Numbered from the stretch's first letter, positions 19,355 to 28,336 are shown. The stretch: 64,000 nucleotides of DNA from RUG13409 sp045546135 (GCA_045546135.1 JAZQCD010000006.1:75848-139847), one strand, 5' to 3'. Made by a program: numbers and translations. Notes: a model not told the origin generated them from the sequence alone.

Positions 19355-19481
19355 ATGAGTCTCGCAATTTAGAGCAAGCCAGGTCCTAAAATATCGGGAC
19401 CGAGATTGTTGAACTTGCTGCACCCTTAGCAAAAACTCCTGTATATGGAACATCGATAAAAGGTGATAGCTACTCCCTCAT
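19355..19481 (-). ncRNA. Probable yybP-ykoY (Mn2+) riboswitch aptamer
   Basis: On the minus strand the element opens ATGAG-GGAGTAGC and closes GCGAGA-CTCAT. ATGAG pairs with CTCAT as helix P1, and the two loop strands resemble the yybP-ykoY consensus GGGAGUAGC and GCAAGA. Internal helices exist, for example GGTCC with GGACC. A promoter lies immediately upstream, a terminator downstream, and the regulated gene is a cation ATPase, the classic partner. The loop-3 region was not matched base by base, so the class is likely but not proven. Confidence 0.65.
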
Positions 19482-19489
19482 TCCTTAGA

Positions 19490-19517
19490 ATTATACCACT
19501 TAGGGCATATAAATCAA
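19490..19517 (-). promoter_or_regulatory. Sigma-A promoter of the riboswitch-ATPase unit
   Basis: On the minus strand, TTGATT (19517-19512), a 16-base spacer and TATAAT (19495-19490). The predicted start is within a few bases of the aptamer's first helix, which supports both calls. Bases 19518-19735 beyond it hold no gene; they are AT-rich with several CACAC/GTGTG stretches. Confidence 0.65.
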
Positions 19518-19735
19518 AGGGAAAAAACATGGTGTGAGTATTTAAAATATCAGCATGTGGATATTGAGCGATACTGATATTGACATTTTGTTTGTATTGT
19601 ATTAATATAACTAATACAAAGATATGTTTGTAAATTGTGTCTATATTGCGCAAAAACAGCAAGTGCGCACAACCCATGCACACATCATATACACACATTT
19701 AGCGCACACATCGGTTAACAAATCATAGAGACATA

Positions 19736-19757
19736 TAGTGTATCTATATAGACACTA
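19736..19757. promoter_or_regulatory. Inverted-repeat operator upstream of the GntR gene
   Basis: TAGTGT and ACACTA flank a core that contains the palindrome CTATATAG. It lies 38 bases before the start of a YtrA-type regulator, a family that usually binds its own promoter at AGTGTA-TACACT-like sites. Autoregulation is inferred. Confidence 0.5.
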
Positions 19758-19795
19758 AAGTAATGACAAAAAAGAAGCCTTGAAAGGACAGGTCA

Positions 19796-20179
19796 ATGTT
19801 AATAACATTTGATTTTCAAAGTGAAGTACCGCTTTATCAGCAGCTTAGGAACCAGATCGTCATAGCAATCTCAAAAGGAGAACTTAGACCTGGCGATCAT
19901 CTTCCTACTGTCAGAGGTCTTTCTGATGAATCCGGCGTCAATGCCATGACTATCAGCAAAGCCTATCAGCTTTTAAAGCAGGAAGGGTACATTTCGACTG
20001 AACGCCGCGGAGGCGCCGTAGTTTCGCCAAAAAGTGAAAACATCAAAGTATCAGAAGACCTTATCTCTAGGCTTCAGCTTTGTATCTCTGAACTTAGAGT
20101 TTCAGGACTTGGCGAAGAGCAGCTCATAGACCTTTGCAGAAGGCTCTACAAAGGCATTGAAAAGGAGGAGAGATCGTGA
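19796..20179 (+). CDS. YtrA-subfamily GntR transcriptional regulator
   Basis: A 127-residue regulator. Residues 8-75 are a GntR winged helix (VPLYQQLRNQIVIAISKGEL, then LPTVRGLSDESGVNAMTIS). The C-terminal part is only about 45 residues of helix, too short for a ligand domain, which defines the YtrA subfamily. AAAGGA lies 10 bases upstream. It overlaps the next gene, so regulator and membrane protein are translated together. YtrA regulators normally repress a neighbouring membrane or ABC gene and often respond to cell-envelope stress. Confidence 0.85.
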   Translation: MLITFDFQSEVPLYQQLRNQIVIAISKGELRPGDHLPTVRGLSDESGVNAMTISKAYQLLKQEGYISTERRGGAVVSPKSENIKVSEDLISRLQLCISELRVSGLGEEQLIDLCRRLYKGIEKEERS

Positions 20180-21528
20180 TGGTAAAGATCATACTTTGGG
20201 CAAGCATAATATGGCTTTTGCCGTTTCTTTACTTCGTGCAAAAGAATGAAGCCAAATTCAAAAAGAATATAGTAATAGGCGTTACGCTTCCTTTTGAGGC
20301 TAGAGAAGATGAAGAAGTATCAAAGATCCTTGAGACATATAAAAAACAAACAGGGATCATTGCCATAATACTTGGCATTGCAGTGATACCATGCCTGCTT
20401 CCTAAAGGCTTTACATGGATCATGTGTCTTTGGATGCTTTGGCTCGATGCAGTGATCATTCTTATCAACATTCCATTTGTCATTGCAAACAAAAAACTTA
20501 AGAAACTAAAAGAGGAAAGAGGCTGGAAAAAGGCCCCGGAAGAAGCAGAAGTCATTACAGTTGACATGTCAAACATCTCAGCTCCAAGATGGGTGTCAAC
20601 CTGGGTCTTTGTTATAGCATTTGTGATTACCCTTGTGCCACTTATCTTTGCTATAGATTTTTGGCCCATAGTAACAGTCATGGCTGCGACTCAAGTACTT
20701 TTCTATGTATGCTACAGATTCGCATTCAGGACAAAATCAGAGGCCGTAGACAGTAATATAGAGCTGACGGCTGCTCTTACTCAAGTCAGGAGGCGTTACT
20801 GGGGCAGAGTGTGGGTCAAGAGTTCATATGCCACTGCCATGTATTCACTTGCAGTCGTGCTGCTCAGGGAGCATCCCGGGCTGTTTCTTTGGATCACACT
20901 TGCATATTCTATATATGTGGTGATCGCTGTCGCAGTACCTGAATTCAAGCTTAGAGCCCTTCAGGAAAAGCTTACGAAAGACAGTGGTAAGAACGTATAC
21001 ATAGATGACGATGACAACTGGGTATGGGGCATGTTTTACTACAATCCCAGAGATACTCATCTCATTGTAAATTCAAGGGTCGGAGTAGGTTCTACAATGA
21101 ACGCGGCGAGACCCTTTGGTAAGCTCATGTATATATTCACCATCATCTTGCTAATCGCTATGCCACTGTTTCCATTCATGATAGATAAGGGCATAAAGTC
21201 GGAAGTAGTCTTTGAAGCCATGGATGAAACGGTCATAGTAAGCTGCGGCAAGACAGAGTACAAGGTAGATCTTGATGATGTAGAAAGCGTTGAACTTATA
21301 TATGAATTACCTGAAAACTTTTCAAGGACCTGGGGAACAGCGACTGAAAAAATACTTAAAGGTACTTATTCAGCTAAAGGCCTTGGCGCAGTCAATGTAT
21401 GTCTTAATCCGGATCATGCGCCTTACATATTTGTTAAGACCGAAAAAGGAAAGAAGTATCTATTCGGTACAGATGACCCTGCAAGGACCGAGGAACTGTA
21501 TAAGCTCCTTACAGGAACAGATCGATGA
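20179..21528 (+). CDS. DUF5808/DUF1648-type membrane protein with C-terminal PH-like domain
   Basis: A 449-residue multi-pass membrane protein. Helices are seen at about 5-22, 55-100, 140-185, 210-245 and 300-335. The soluble segment between the last helices reads DDDNWVWGMFYYNPRDTHL, typical of DUF5808. The C-terminal 110 residues, after the last helix, look like a bacterial PH domain (EYKVDLDDVESVELIYELP). GGAGGAG at 20163-20169 supports a start at ATG 20179 (GTG 20176 is also possible). It shares TGATG with the GntR gene. Such pairs are common in Firmicutes; the role is unknown. Confidence 0.7.
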   Translation: MVKIILWASIIWLLPFLYFVQKNEAKFKKNIVIGVTLPFEAREDEEVSKILETYKKQTGIIAIILGIAVIPCLLPKGFTWIMCLWMLWLDAVIILINIPFVIANKKLKKLKEERGWKKAPEEAEVITVDMSNISAPRWVSTWVFVIAFVITLVPLIFAIDFWPIVTVMAATQVLFYVCYRFAFRTKSEAVDSNIELTAALTQVRRRYWGRVWVKSSYATAMYSLAVVLLREHPGLFLWITLAYSIYVVIAVAVPEFKLRALQEKLTKDSGKNVYIDDDDNWVWGMFYYNPRDTHLIVNSRVGVGSTMNAARPFGKLMYIFTIILLIAMPLFPFMIDKGIKSEVVFEAMDETVIVSCGKTEYKVDLDDVESVELIYELPENFSRTWGTATEKILKGTYSAKGLGAVNVCLNPDHAPYIFVKTEKGKKYLFGTDDPARTEELYKLLTGTDR

Positions 21529-21603
21529 CAAGTGATTTCATCGCCTATAGGAGCATGTGTTTTAGAGCTTCGGCAAACAAGGTATAGACCTAATATATCA
21601 ACA

Positions 21604-22344
21604 CTACAGTTGATCAAGTATTTGTCCGTCTATGGAGATCGTCACAACTCGCCATGGTATGAACTTGCCGCTTGCTTTTAAAGCTTCTTTTGCCATATAT
21701 TCTATGCCTCCGCAGCAAGGAACTTCCATCCTAAGGATTGTGACTTCTTTGATATCATTGTTCTTAATGATATCAGTCAGCTTTTCACTGTAATTGATGC
21801 TATCAAGTTTCGGGCATCCTATGAGGGTTACATGTCCTCTCATGAATTCCTGATGGATGTTCGCATAAGCATAAGCTGTGCAATCTGCTGCAATGAGGAG
21901 TCTTGCTCCGTCAAAGTAGGGTGCAGTCGTCGGCGCCAGTTTGATCTGGCAGGGCCATTGCGCCAGTTGAGATTTAGGGGTTTGGACGTATCCGGCAGGC
22001 GCTTGTGCATACTCGGTTGTTTGCAACGCATTATCATCATTCCGTTTTAATGTCCTTACCTGGCTGCCGGGGCATGTACTATGTCTACCATGCTCGATTG
22101 CTGCCTTCATCTCTTTTGCTTTTAATACTGCAGCCTCGTCATATGCCGGAGCTTCTCTTTCTTCAAAACTGATGGCTCCGGTAGGGCAGTTTGGAAGGCA
22201 GTCGCCGAAACCGTCGCAGAAATTCTCTCTTACAAGTTTAGCCTTTCCGTTTACTATATCTATCGCGCCTTCGTGACATGCGTTTGCACAAAGGCCGCAG
22301 CCATTGCATTTTTCTTCATCTATGTGTATTATCTTGCGTTTCAT
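21604..22344 (-). CDS. Ferredoxin-like protein with two 4Fe-4S clusters
   Basis: A 246-residue protein. The N-terminal 60 residues carry two cysteine clusters: CNGCGLCANACHEGAI and, less canonical, CDGFGDCLPNCPTGAI, whose first spacing is changed (CxxxxxC). The C-terminal 150 residues hold further cysteines (CPGS, LIGCPKL, VPCCGGI) and no recognised enzyme fold. It probably passes electrons to a redox enzyme encoded elsewhere. Its promoter region contains an 11-bp repeat array. It is co-directional with a small zinc ribbon gene and lies near a Crp-family regulator. Confidence 0.75.
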   Translation of the reverse strand: MKRKIIHIDEEKCNGCGLCANACHEGAIDIVNGKAKLVRENFCDGFGDCLPNCPTGAISFEEREAPAYDEAAVLKAKEMKAAIEHGRHSTCPGSQVRTLKRNDDNALQTTEYAQAPAGYVQTPKSQLAQWPCQIKLAPTTAPYFDGARLLIAADCTAYAYANIHQEFMRGHVTLIGCPKLDSINYSEKLTDIIKNNDIKEVTILRMEVPCCGGIEYMAKEALKASGKFIPWRVVTISIDGQILDQL

Positions 22345-22413
22345 TACATTCCCTCGTTGCTATTGCTGTTTTATTTTAGATTGTAAAACCTATTTTCTAT
22401 ACGTTCTTGAAAT

Positions 22414-22444
22414 GGTCTTAAGACGGTCTTAATACGGTCTTGGT
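22414..22444. repeat. 11-bp tandem repeat between two minus-strand genes
   Basis: GGTCTTAAGAC, GGTCTTAATAC and GGTCTTGG follow head to tail. The first copy contains the perfect palindrome GTCTTAAGAC. The period of 11 bases equals one helical turn, as expected for cooperative regulator binding. It lies 70 bases upstream of the ferredoxin gene. Confidence 0.7.
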
Positions 22445-22453
22445 TTTTCCGTT

Positions 22454-22717
22454 CTAAGCACTTTTCTTATTTTCCTTTTGCTGCTTTGCGATCTTCATCA
22501 TTTGCTCGTACATGGCCTCGCCGACACACTGCTTTGCATACTGGCACCACTGAACGCAGTTGAGCGTATCGTTAAAGATCTTGAATCCGCAGTTTGGGCA
22601 TTCTGCCTCAGTATCTATGGTCCAGATCTCTATTTCATGCCCACATCTAGGACACTTCTTTTCCATTGGTTTTGGTTCCGGTTTTCCCTGACATCCGCTG
22701 AATAATTGTCCTGCCAT
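22454..22717 (-). CDS. Small zinc-ribbon protein
   Basis: An 87-residue protein beginning MAGQLFSGCQGK. It has two CxxC knuckles (CPRCGHEIEIW and CPNCGFKIF) and a Cys-rich segment CVQWCQYAKQC. The start is ATG 22717, after AGGAGG; an earlier ATG at 22738 precedes that site. The C-terminus is Lys-rich. The protein resembles the 71-residue zinc ribbon at 31088-31303 in its first 25 residues and knuckle layout. Metal binding is likely and function unknown. Confidence 0.7.
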   Translation of the reverse strand: MAGQLFSGCQGKPEPKPMEKKCPRCGHEIEIWTIDTEAECPNCGFKIFNDTLNCVQWCQYAKQCVGEAMYEQMMKIAKQQKENKKSA

Positions 22718-22851
22718 TTTAATTACCTCCTGCAGCATTTGCCGCTCATATCTTGATTTGTGATACTTTGAATTACTAAAGTATCTACTTTTGCTTTTCT
22801 ATGTTTGTTTATTGATTTGATGATAGTTCTTTTTATTGATTTTTATGATCC

Positions 22852-22887
22852 TTGTTCAGATCTTTGTTTAGATCTTTGTTCAGATCT
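22852..22887. repeat. 12-bp tandem repeat upstream of the zinc-ribbon gene
   Basis: TTGTTCAGATCT, TTGTTTAGATCT and TTGTTCAGATCT follow head to tail in the gap (22739-23056) between the divergent zinc-ribbon and Crp-family genes. The gap also has the palindrome GTTAATTAAC near 22953. An operator array is a reasonable guess. Confidence 0.65.
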
Positions 22888-23056
22888 CTTGAACTTTCAT
22901 CCATATTGTAGTATTATATTTGCAATAAATATGTTAGAAAACAAACATATATGTTAATTAACTGGATATATTTAGTTCAGAGAATATCGATCTAGTATGA
23001 ATGAAGAAAAGATACACATTTTTCATTACATGCTGCAATAGTTAATGGTGATAGCG

Positions 23057-23731
23057 ATGGAACAGTACTTAACGATACTAAGACGAAGTCCTTTTTTTGC
23101 AGGAATGACAGATGAAGAGATCCTGACGGTACTTCACTGTGTGGAGGCAAAGGTCATAAATGCGAAAAAGGATGCATATATTTTAAGGTCAGGAGATGCA
23201 ACCGACGTGATGGGACTGGTCCTTTCCGGTAGCGCGATGATCATACAGGAGGACTACTGGGGACACAGAAACATCATAAGCAAATGCGGAGCAGGGGATT
23301 TCTTTGCGGAACCATATTCTGCAACTCCGGGATCCATACTGAATTTAAGCGTAGTAGCAGAAAGCGATTCTGATATAATGATGCTGAACACAAGGCGCAT
23401 GCTCACAACCTGTCCTTCAGCATGTGATCATCACAATAAACTGGTACGCAATCTTGTAGCAGTTATGGCCAACAAGGTGCTGGTCCTAAATGACAAGATA
23501 ACTCATGTGAGCAAGAGATCGACCAAGGAAAAACTGCTATCCTATCTGTCGTCAGAAGCCATGAGGCAGGGGAAGAGCACTTTTGACATTCCATATGACA
23601 GACAGCAGCTTGCGGATTTTTTATGCGTTGAAAGGGCAGCAATGTCCGTCGAACTTTCAAAGCTTCAAAAGGAAGGAGTTATTAAGACTACAAAAAACCA
23701 CTTTGAACTTTTAACAGATCCTGTAGTTTAG
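23057..23731 (+). CDS. Crp/Fnr-family transcriptional regulator
   Basis: A 224-residue regulator with an N-terminal cyclic-nucleotide-binding-like beta barrel (about 10-120; LRSGDATDVMGLVLSGSAMI) and a C-terminal helix-turn-helix (about 145-220; YDRQQLADFLCVERAAMS). The few cysteines do not form a clear Fnr iron-sulfur motif. The start is ATG 23057, with GGTGAT at 23047-23052; the ATG at 23045 overlaps that site. It diverges from the zinc-ribbon and ferredoxin genes, so it may control them, and the tandem repeats nearby are candidate sites. Confidence 0.82.
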   Translation: MEQYLTILRRSPFFAGMTDEEILTVLHCVEAKVINAKKDAYILRSGDATDVMGLVLSGSAMIIQEDYWGHRNIISKCGAGDFFAEPYSATPGSILNLSVVAESDSDIMMLNTRRMLTTCPSACDHHNKLVRNLVAVMANKVLVLNDKITHVSKRSTKEKLLSYLSSEAMRQGKSTFDIPYDRQQLADFLCVERAAMSVELSKLQKEGVIKTTKNHFELLTDPVV

Positions 23732-23874
23732 GTACTATCCCGGAGTTTTCATTGGTTAACAGGGAAAGTCCCTTTGGTTTAGAGGCTTATTCAGAATAAG
23801 GTGCTTTACAAATCTGGCAAATCTGCAACCAAGTAGGTGCAATTTACTTCACATATTGAGTTTAAAATAGTTAT

Positions 23875-24843
23875 ATGAGTAACAAAAAGAATATAACAAG
23901 ATCATTTTTCAATGCAGCATATACATTGGTCATGCTTGCTTTGGGTCTGTTTCAGCTATGGGACTGGTATCATGGCAGCGAAGATCCCATTTGGCATATA
24001 ATTTTTTACCTTTTCATAATGCCTATAGTCTCGCTTGTTTTTGCTATATTTAACGGGGGCAGGCTGCAAAAGACAAAGAAAGGCAGAGTACTTGTTTTTC
24101 CTTTCTATGCACTCCTTATGGCTGCATTTGTTTACGCATTTATGGCAAACGGCGGTCTGTATTTTGTAAGGAATCCTGAGCTTTCGGAAAACTTCCTTAC
24201 AGAAACTCTTAAGATCTCTATTCCCACATTTATCGCGGCATTTTTGGGAAGCATCATCAATATTTTTATGCACACTCCAAAAAGACCGAGAAGTGTACAT
24301 GGAGGATATGATTCAAAGGAAGACGAAGAAGAAGCAAGAGAAGCAGGAGAAAGAGGAGAGAGGATAGCATCAAGCTTTTTCAAAAGAGTTCTTCGCAAGA
24401 GCGATAATATGATAAACAACGCCGTACTGTTTGCAGACGGAAAAGAAGCAGAGTATGACAGCATAATAGTGAACAGATACGGTATCTTTGTTATAGAAGT
24501 AAAGAACTATGCCGGAAGGCTCTATGGCTCCGAAGACGATTTTTACTGGCAGAAAGTCAAGCATACGGCTGCAGGCAATGAGTATGAGAAAGCAGTAAAG
24601 AATCCTATTCCTCAGGTCAAGAGACAGGTATATATCCTTTCAAGGTTCCTTAAAGAACATGGATACAGCAACTGGATCGAAGGCTATGTGTTCCTTGTGA
24701 ACAGGAACATTCCATTCAAAAGTACCTATGTTCTTGAGACTGCAGAGGATGTAGAGAGGGCTATTCATACTGCAAAGCAGGGAATGATAGATGATCATAC
24801 TGTTTCTCAGATCTCTAAGCTCCTCAAAAGTACAGTAGCCTAA
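23875..24843 (+). CDS. Membrane-anchored NERD-domain protein
   Basis: A 322-residue protein with three to four N-terminal membrane helices (about 10-130), a charged Glu/Lys linker, then a NERD (nuclease-related) domain at about 165-300. NERD motifs seen are YDSIIVNRYGIFVIEVKNY, with the acidic residue and the EVK of restriction-like folds, and NPIPQVKRQVYILS. Nuclease activity of NERD proteins is mostly predicted. No ribosome site is obvious before the ATG. It stands alone between a Crp-like gene and an inverted repeat. Confidence 0.75.
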   Translation: MSNKKNITRSFFNAAYTLVMLALGLFQLWDWYHGSEDPIWHIIFYLFIMPIVSLVFAIFNGGRLQKTKKGRVLVFPFYALLMAAFVYAFMANGGLYFVRNPELSENFLTETLKISIPTFIAAFLGSIINIFMHTPKRPRSVHGGYDSKEDEEEAREAGERGERIASSFFKRVLRKSDNMINNAVLFADGKEAEYDSIIVNRYGIFVIEVKNYAGRLYGSEDDFYWQKVKHTAAGNEYEKAVKNPIPQVKRQVYILSRFLKEHGYSNWIEGYVFLVNRNIPFKSTYVLETAEDVERAIHTAKQGMIDDHTVSQISKLLKSTVA

Positions 24844-24871
24844 GAGAATCAATATCCATGAAACGCGCATT

Positions 24872-24898
24872 TATCACTTTGTCTTTAGCAAAGTGATA
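24872..24898. terminator. Perfect hairpin after the NERD gene
   Basis: TATCACTTTG pairs with CAAAGTGATA over a 7-base loop, flanked by GCGC on both sides. The following T-run is poor (GCGCTTATTT), so it is a probable but weak terminator. Confidence 0.5.
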
Positions 24899-24989
24899 GC
24901 GCTTATTTAAGGACACTGGTTTCATCAGGTTTTAAGAATCTGAATATTGTGTTATTCTATGTGAAACAAAAGGTGAAAGAAGACATCAT

Positions 24990-25622
24990 ATGAATAAAGT
25001 ATTAGACCTGTATTTATGCTTTTTAAAGATAGGCGCCGTTAATTTCGGCGGCGGTTATGCCATGCTGCCTCTTCTTCAAAGAGAACTTACAGTAAACAGG
25101 AAATGGATAGAGGAAGAAGAACTTACTGACTATTATGCAGTAGGTCAATGTACTCCCGGACCTATTGCGATGAATGTCTCTACATTCATCGGCCACAAGA
25201 TCGCAGGCATACCCGGCGCTTTGGCTGCAACGATGGGTTTCATTACTGTTCCGTTTTTTATAATACTCATAATATCGGCTTTTCTTAGAAACTTTGCTGA
25301 TATTCCTGTTATCCAGCATGCTTTTGCAGGTATCAGAGTGTGCGTCTGCGTGCTCATATTTCAGGCAATACTTAAACTTTGGAAAGGCGCCATAAAGGAT
25401 ACTAAGTCCATTATTCTGTATATAGTTATCCTGTTTTTGACACTGTTTTCAAAACAGCTCCCCATATCCATTCCGGCAGCCGTTCTCGTAGTTTTAGCAG
25501 GTATATTTGGAATAGTCCTTTACAGGAATGAACCTGTTCCGAATGCAAAATCTGATGCAAAGGTTCAGGCAGAACGCAAGGCTGAGGATCAGATAGAAGA
25601 TCAAAAGGAGGCAGACAAATGA
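24990..25622 (+). CDS. Chromate transporter, first half-size subunit (ChrA family)
   Basis: A 210-residue membrane protein with about six helices. The family motif is seen as NFGGGYAMLPLLQREL, and CTPGPIAMNVSTFIGH follows. It is a half-size CHR protein; in many Firmicutes two such genes replace one full-length ChrA. A Glu/Lys/Asp-rich tail (about 185-210) faces the cytoplasm. It overlaps its partner by four bases (ATGA). In the family the substrate is chromate exported or imported with sulfate-like specificity; the real substrate here is unproven. Confidence 0.85.
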   Translation: MNKVLDLYLCFLKIGAVNFGGGYAMLPLLQRELTVNRKWIEEEELTDYYAVGQCTPGPIAMNVSTFIGHKIAGIPGALAATMGFITVPFFIILIISAFLRNFADIPVIQHAFAGIRVCVCVLIFQAILKLWKGAIKDTKSIILYIVILFLTLFSKQLPISIPAAVLVVLAGIFGIVLYRNEPVPNAKSDAKVQAERKAEDQIEDQKEADK

Positions 25623-26221
25623 TCTACCTTAGACTTTTCTTTGAATTCTTTAAGGCCGGACTATTTGCAATAGGCGGCGGCCTTGCAACTCTTCCATTCC
25701 TTTATGAAATGGGTGAAAAAACAGGGTGGTTCACTGCTGCGGACGTGGCTGACATGATCGCTGTTTCAGAGTCTACACCTGGCGCAATAGGTATCAATAT
25801 GGCGACATTCGCAGGATTCAAGACAGCAGGCATCCCGGGAGCAATATGCTCTACACTTGGACTTGCAGCTCCTTCGATCATAATAATACTCATAGTTGCT
25901 AAGTTCCTTCAGAAGTTTAGGAGTAACAAGTATGTCAACAGCGCTTTCTTTGGCTTAAGGCCTGCATCCATGGCTATGATCACCGCTGCAGGACTCAATG
26001 TAGTAAGGATAGCTCTTGTAAATATGGATGCTCTGAGCAAAGCAGGTGCAGATGTAAGAGCAGGCGATCTTGCAGGAGCTGTGTCAAGCATTGGAGACTT
26101 TTTCATCCTTAAGGCTTGGATACTTGCCATAGTTCTTATAGTTGCTATCAAAAAACTGAATTGGCATCCTATAATCTTTATTGCTTTTTCAGCATTAGTG
26201 GGGATAGTCTTTAGTTTTTGA
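25619..26221 (+). CDS. Chromate transporter, second half-size subunit (ChrA family)
   Basis: A 200-residue partner of the preceding gene. It has the same motifs, FAIGGGLATLPFLYEM and STPGAIGINMATFAG, in opposite predicted topology, as is usual for CHR pairs. The start lies inside the previous stop (ATGA), with GGAGG upstream. Its end overlaps the convergent acyl-CoA synthetase gene by 11 bases, which leaves no room for a separate terminator. Confidence 0.85.
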   Translation: MIYLRLFFEFFKAGLFAIGGGLATLPFLYEMGEKTGWFTAADVADMIAVSESTPGAIGINMATFAGFKTAGIPGAICSTLGLAAPSIIIILIVAKFLQKFRSNKYVNSAFFGLRPASMAMITAAGLNVVRIALVNMDALSKAGADVRAGDLAGAVSSIGDFFILKAWILAIVLIVAIKKLNWHPIIFIAFSALVGIVFSF

Positions 26222-27998
26222 GATTCTCTTCTTCGAGTTCCCTATAGGCTATCTTGCCGATCTTTGTTGTAGGAAGCTCTGATCTGAATTCGATCTCCTT
26301 TGGCATAGCATATTTTGCTATATTCTTTCTGCAGTAGGAGAGGATCTCTTCCTTTGTCTTGTCATTGGCAGGTACACCGTCTCTTAAGACTATGTATGCT
26401 TTGACTCTTTGCATCTTGTAAGGATCCGGAACTCCTATTACGCAGCTTCTTTGTATCATCTCGTGGGAATCGAGTATTCCTTCGATCTGTGCCGGATATA
26501 CATTGTATCCTGAGCTTACGATCATTCTCTTTGCTCTTCCTTTGAAGAATACGAAACCGTCCTGGTCCATGACTCCAAGGTCGCCTGTATAAAGCCACCT
26601 GAGTCCGTCTGCATGAGTTCTCAGTGTCTTTGCAGATTCTGCAGGGTTATTCAGGTATTCCTTCATTACTGTAGGACCTGAGATAAGGATCTCGCCTTCT
26701 TCTCCGTAAGGCACTTCTTCATCTGTTCCCGGTTTTACGATCTTAAAGTAAGTATCAGGGAAGGGGATACCGATGCTTCCGATCTTATGCATATGAGGAG
26801 GTGTAAGGCAGCATGCGGATACGCTTTCTGTTGTTCCGTATCCTTCTCTTATGTGTACTGCGCACTGATGATCTTCAAGGAAGGTATCGAACCTTTTCTT
26901 AAGGTCAGGTGTCAGAGAATCTCCGCCGGAGAATATTCCCTTAAGGCAGCTTAGATTTGCTTTCTTCATGGATTTAACGCTGAGTATCGCCTCGTAAAGG
27001 GTCGGAACTCCGGCTATGAAATTGCAGTCGTACTTGGTGATGAGCTTAGCATAGGACTGAGCTGTAAACCTTGGCACAAGTATGCTGCGTCCGCCGTTGG
27101 AGAGCATGGAGTGAATGCAAACATTGAGGCCGAATCCATGGAAGATTGGCATTGCGGCAAGCATTCTGTCTCCGGGACGGAACATCTGGTTCGTTGCTAT
27201 TATCTGCTGTCCGGCAGAGTTGAAGTTGTGATTTGTAAGAACGATTCCCTTGGTCGTTCCGGTGGTCCCGCCTGAATAAAGGATAACTGCGGGGTCTTCC
27301 GCTTTCCTCTTTACTTTGTAGTTGTATGAGCAGAATCTTCCGAGCTTGATAAAATCCTTCCACATGATGACAGGAGCGTCATATGGGATCTTTGCAAGTT
27401 TTCTTCCTTCTGTGAGCATGTAACCGGCTCTGATATGAGGAGAAAGCTCATCCTTGATGCTTGCAAGAATGATATTGACGAGTTTTGTGTTGTCTCTTAT
27501 GTGTTCAAACTTGTGATAGAACTGGTCAAGGGTTATTGCTACAGTGCTCTGAGCTTCGTTAAGGTAGAACTCTATCTCATTCTCTGCAGAAAGAGGGTGT
27601 ACCATATTTGCGATCCCGCCGATAAGATTTACTGCGTAGAACATGTCTACTGCCTGCGGACAGTTCGGCATAGCTATGGTAACTATATCTCCTTCACGCA
27701 CACCAAGAGTTTTGAGGCTCCTTGCGCAATTGTTTATGTTGTTTATAAGTTCTGTATATGAAGTGGATCTTCCCATGAAATCTAAAGCTGTATACCTAGG
27801 GAAAGCCTTTGCAGCTTTTTCCACTGCTTCATACATGGAACCTTCAAAATATTCAAGATGCATTGGTATCTCACCCATGCTGCTTTCCCAGGGCGTTTTA
27901 GCTGTTACGCAGGAATAATCCATCGCCTTAAAGGAAACTTTCGGTTCCTGTTTTGGAACATTGAACCTCAATGGGTTGATCATTGCTGTTTCGCTCAT
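26211..27998 (-). CDS. AMP-forming acyl-CoA synthetase / ligase
   Basis: A 595-residue adenylate-forming enzyme that activates a carboxylic acid with ATP, then CoA. Core motifs: YSGGTTGTTKGIVLTN (AMP-binding P-loop), GYGTTES, YTGDLG and, near the C-terminus, PTTKIGKIAYREL with the catalytic Lys. The fold and length fit medium or long-chain acyl-CoA synthetases. The start is ATG 27998, after AAAGGA; two earlier ATGs (28028, 28013) lack one. It stands alone, so the substrate cannot be inferred from neighbours. Confidence 0.88.
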   Translation of the reverse strand: MSETAMINPLRFNVPKQEPKVSFKAMDYSCVTAKTPWESSMGEIPMHLEYFEGSMYEAVEKAAKAFPRYTALDFMGRSTSYTELINNINNCARSLKTLGVREGDIVTIAMPNCPQAVDMFYAVNLIGGIANMVHPLSAENEIEFYLNEAQSTVAITLDQFYHKFEHIRDNTKLVNIILASIKDELSPHIRAGYMLTEGRKLAKIPYDAPVIMWKDFIKLGRFCSYNYKVKRKAEDPAVILYSGGTTGTTKGIVLTNHNFNSAGQQIIATNQMFRPGDRMLAAMPIFHGFGLNVCIHSMLSNGGRSILVPRFTAQSYAKLITKYDCNFIAGVPTLYEAILSVKSMKKANLSCLKGIFSGGDSLTPDLKKRFDTFLEDHQCAVHIREGYGTTESVSACCLTPPHMHKIGSIGIPFPDTYFKIVKPGTDEEVPYGEEGEILISGPTVMKEYLNNPAESAKTLRTHADGLRWLYTGDLGVMDQDGFVFFKGRAKRMIVSSGYNVYPAQIEGILDSHEMIQRSCVIGVPDPYKMQRVKAYIVLRDGVPANDKTKEEILSYCRKNIAKYAMPKEIEFRSELPTTKIGKIAYRELEEENLKN

Positions 27999-28336
27999 AA
28001 TTATCCTTTCCATGACCTTAAAGATCATGATCTGTTAACTTATTTCTAGATTTCAGATATTATCCTGTTAAGAAAGACAGGGGACCTGATGATGGTCGTT
28101 TTTTGCAACATCATTTTTTTATTTGCCAAAGCATAAACATTTCTGTATCTTAGGCTTCAAAAAGCTGCAAATATTTTCTTAAAATCAAAGATAATTCCTG
28201 GTTTTGATAGTTTTTGTGTAAAAACTTTGACTAATATACCACATTAACAATCATATTACTACCACATATTTATATACTTTTGTTGAACATGGTGGACGAT
28301 TTCGTTCATTTTACTGTTTTTATCAAAAATACTGGC

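Noticed and set aside
24990..26221. Frameshifted single chrA gene
   Set aside because: Two half-size CHR genes with an ATGA overlap are a normal, functional arrangement, each with its own start and motif.
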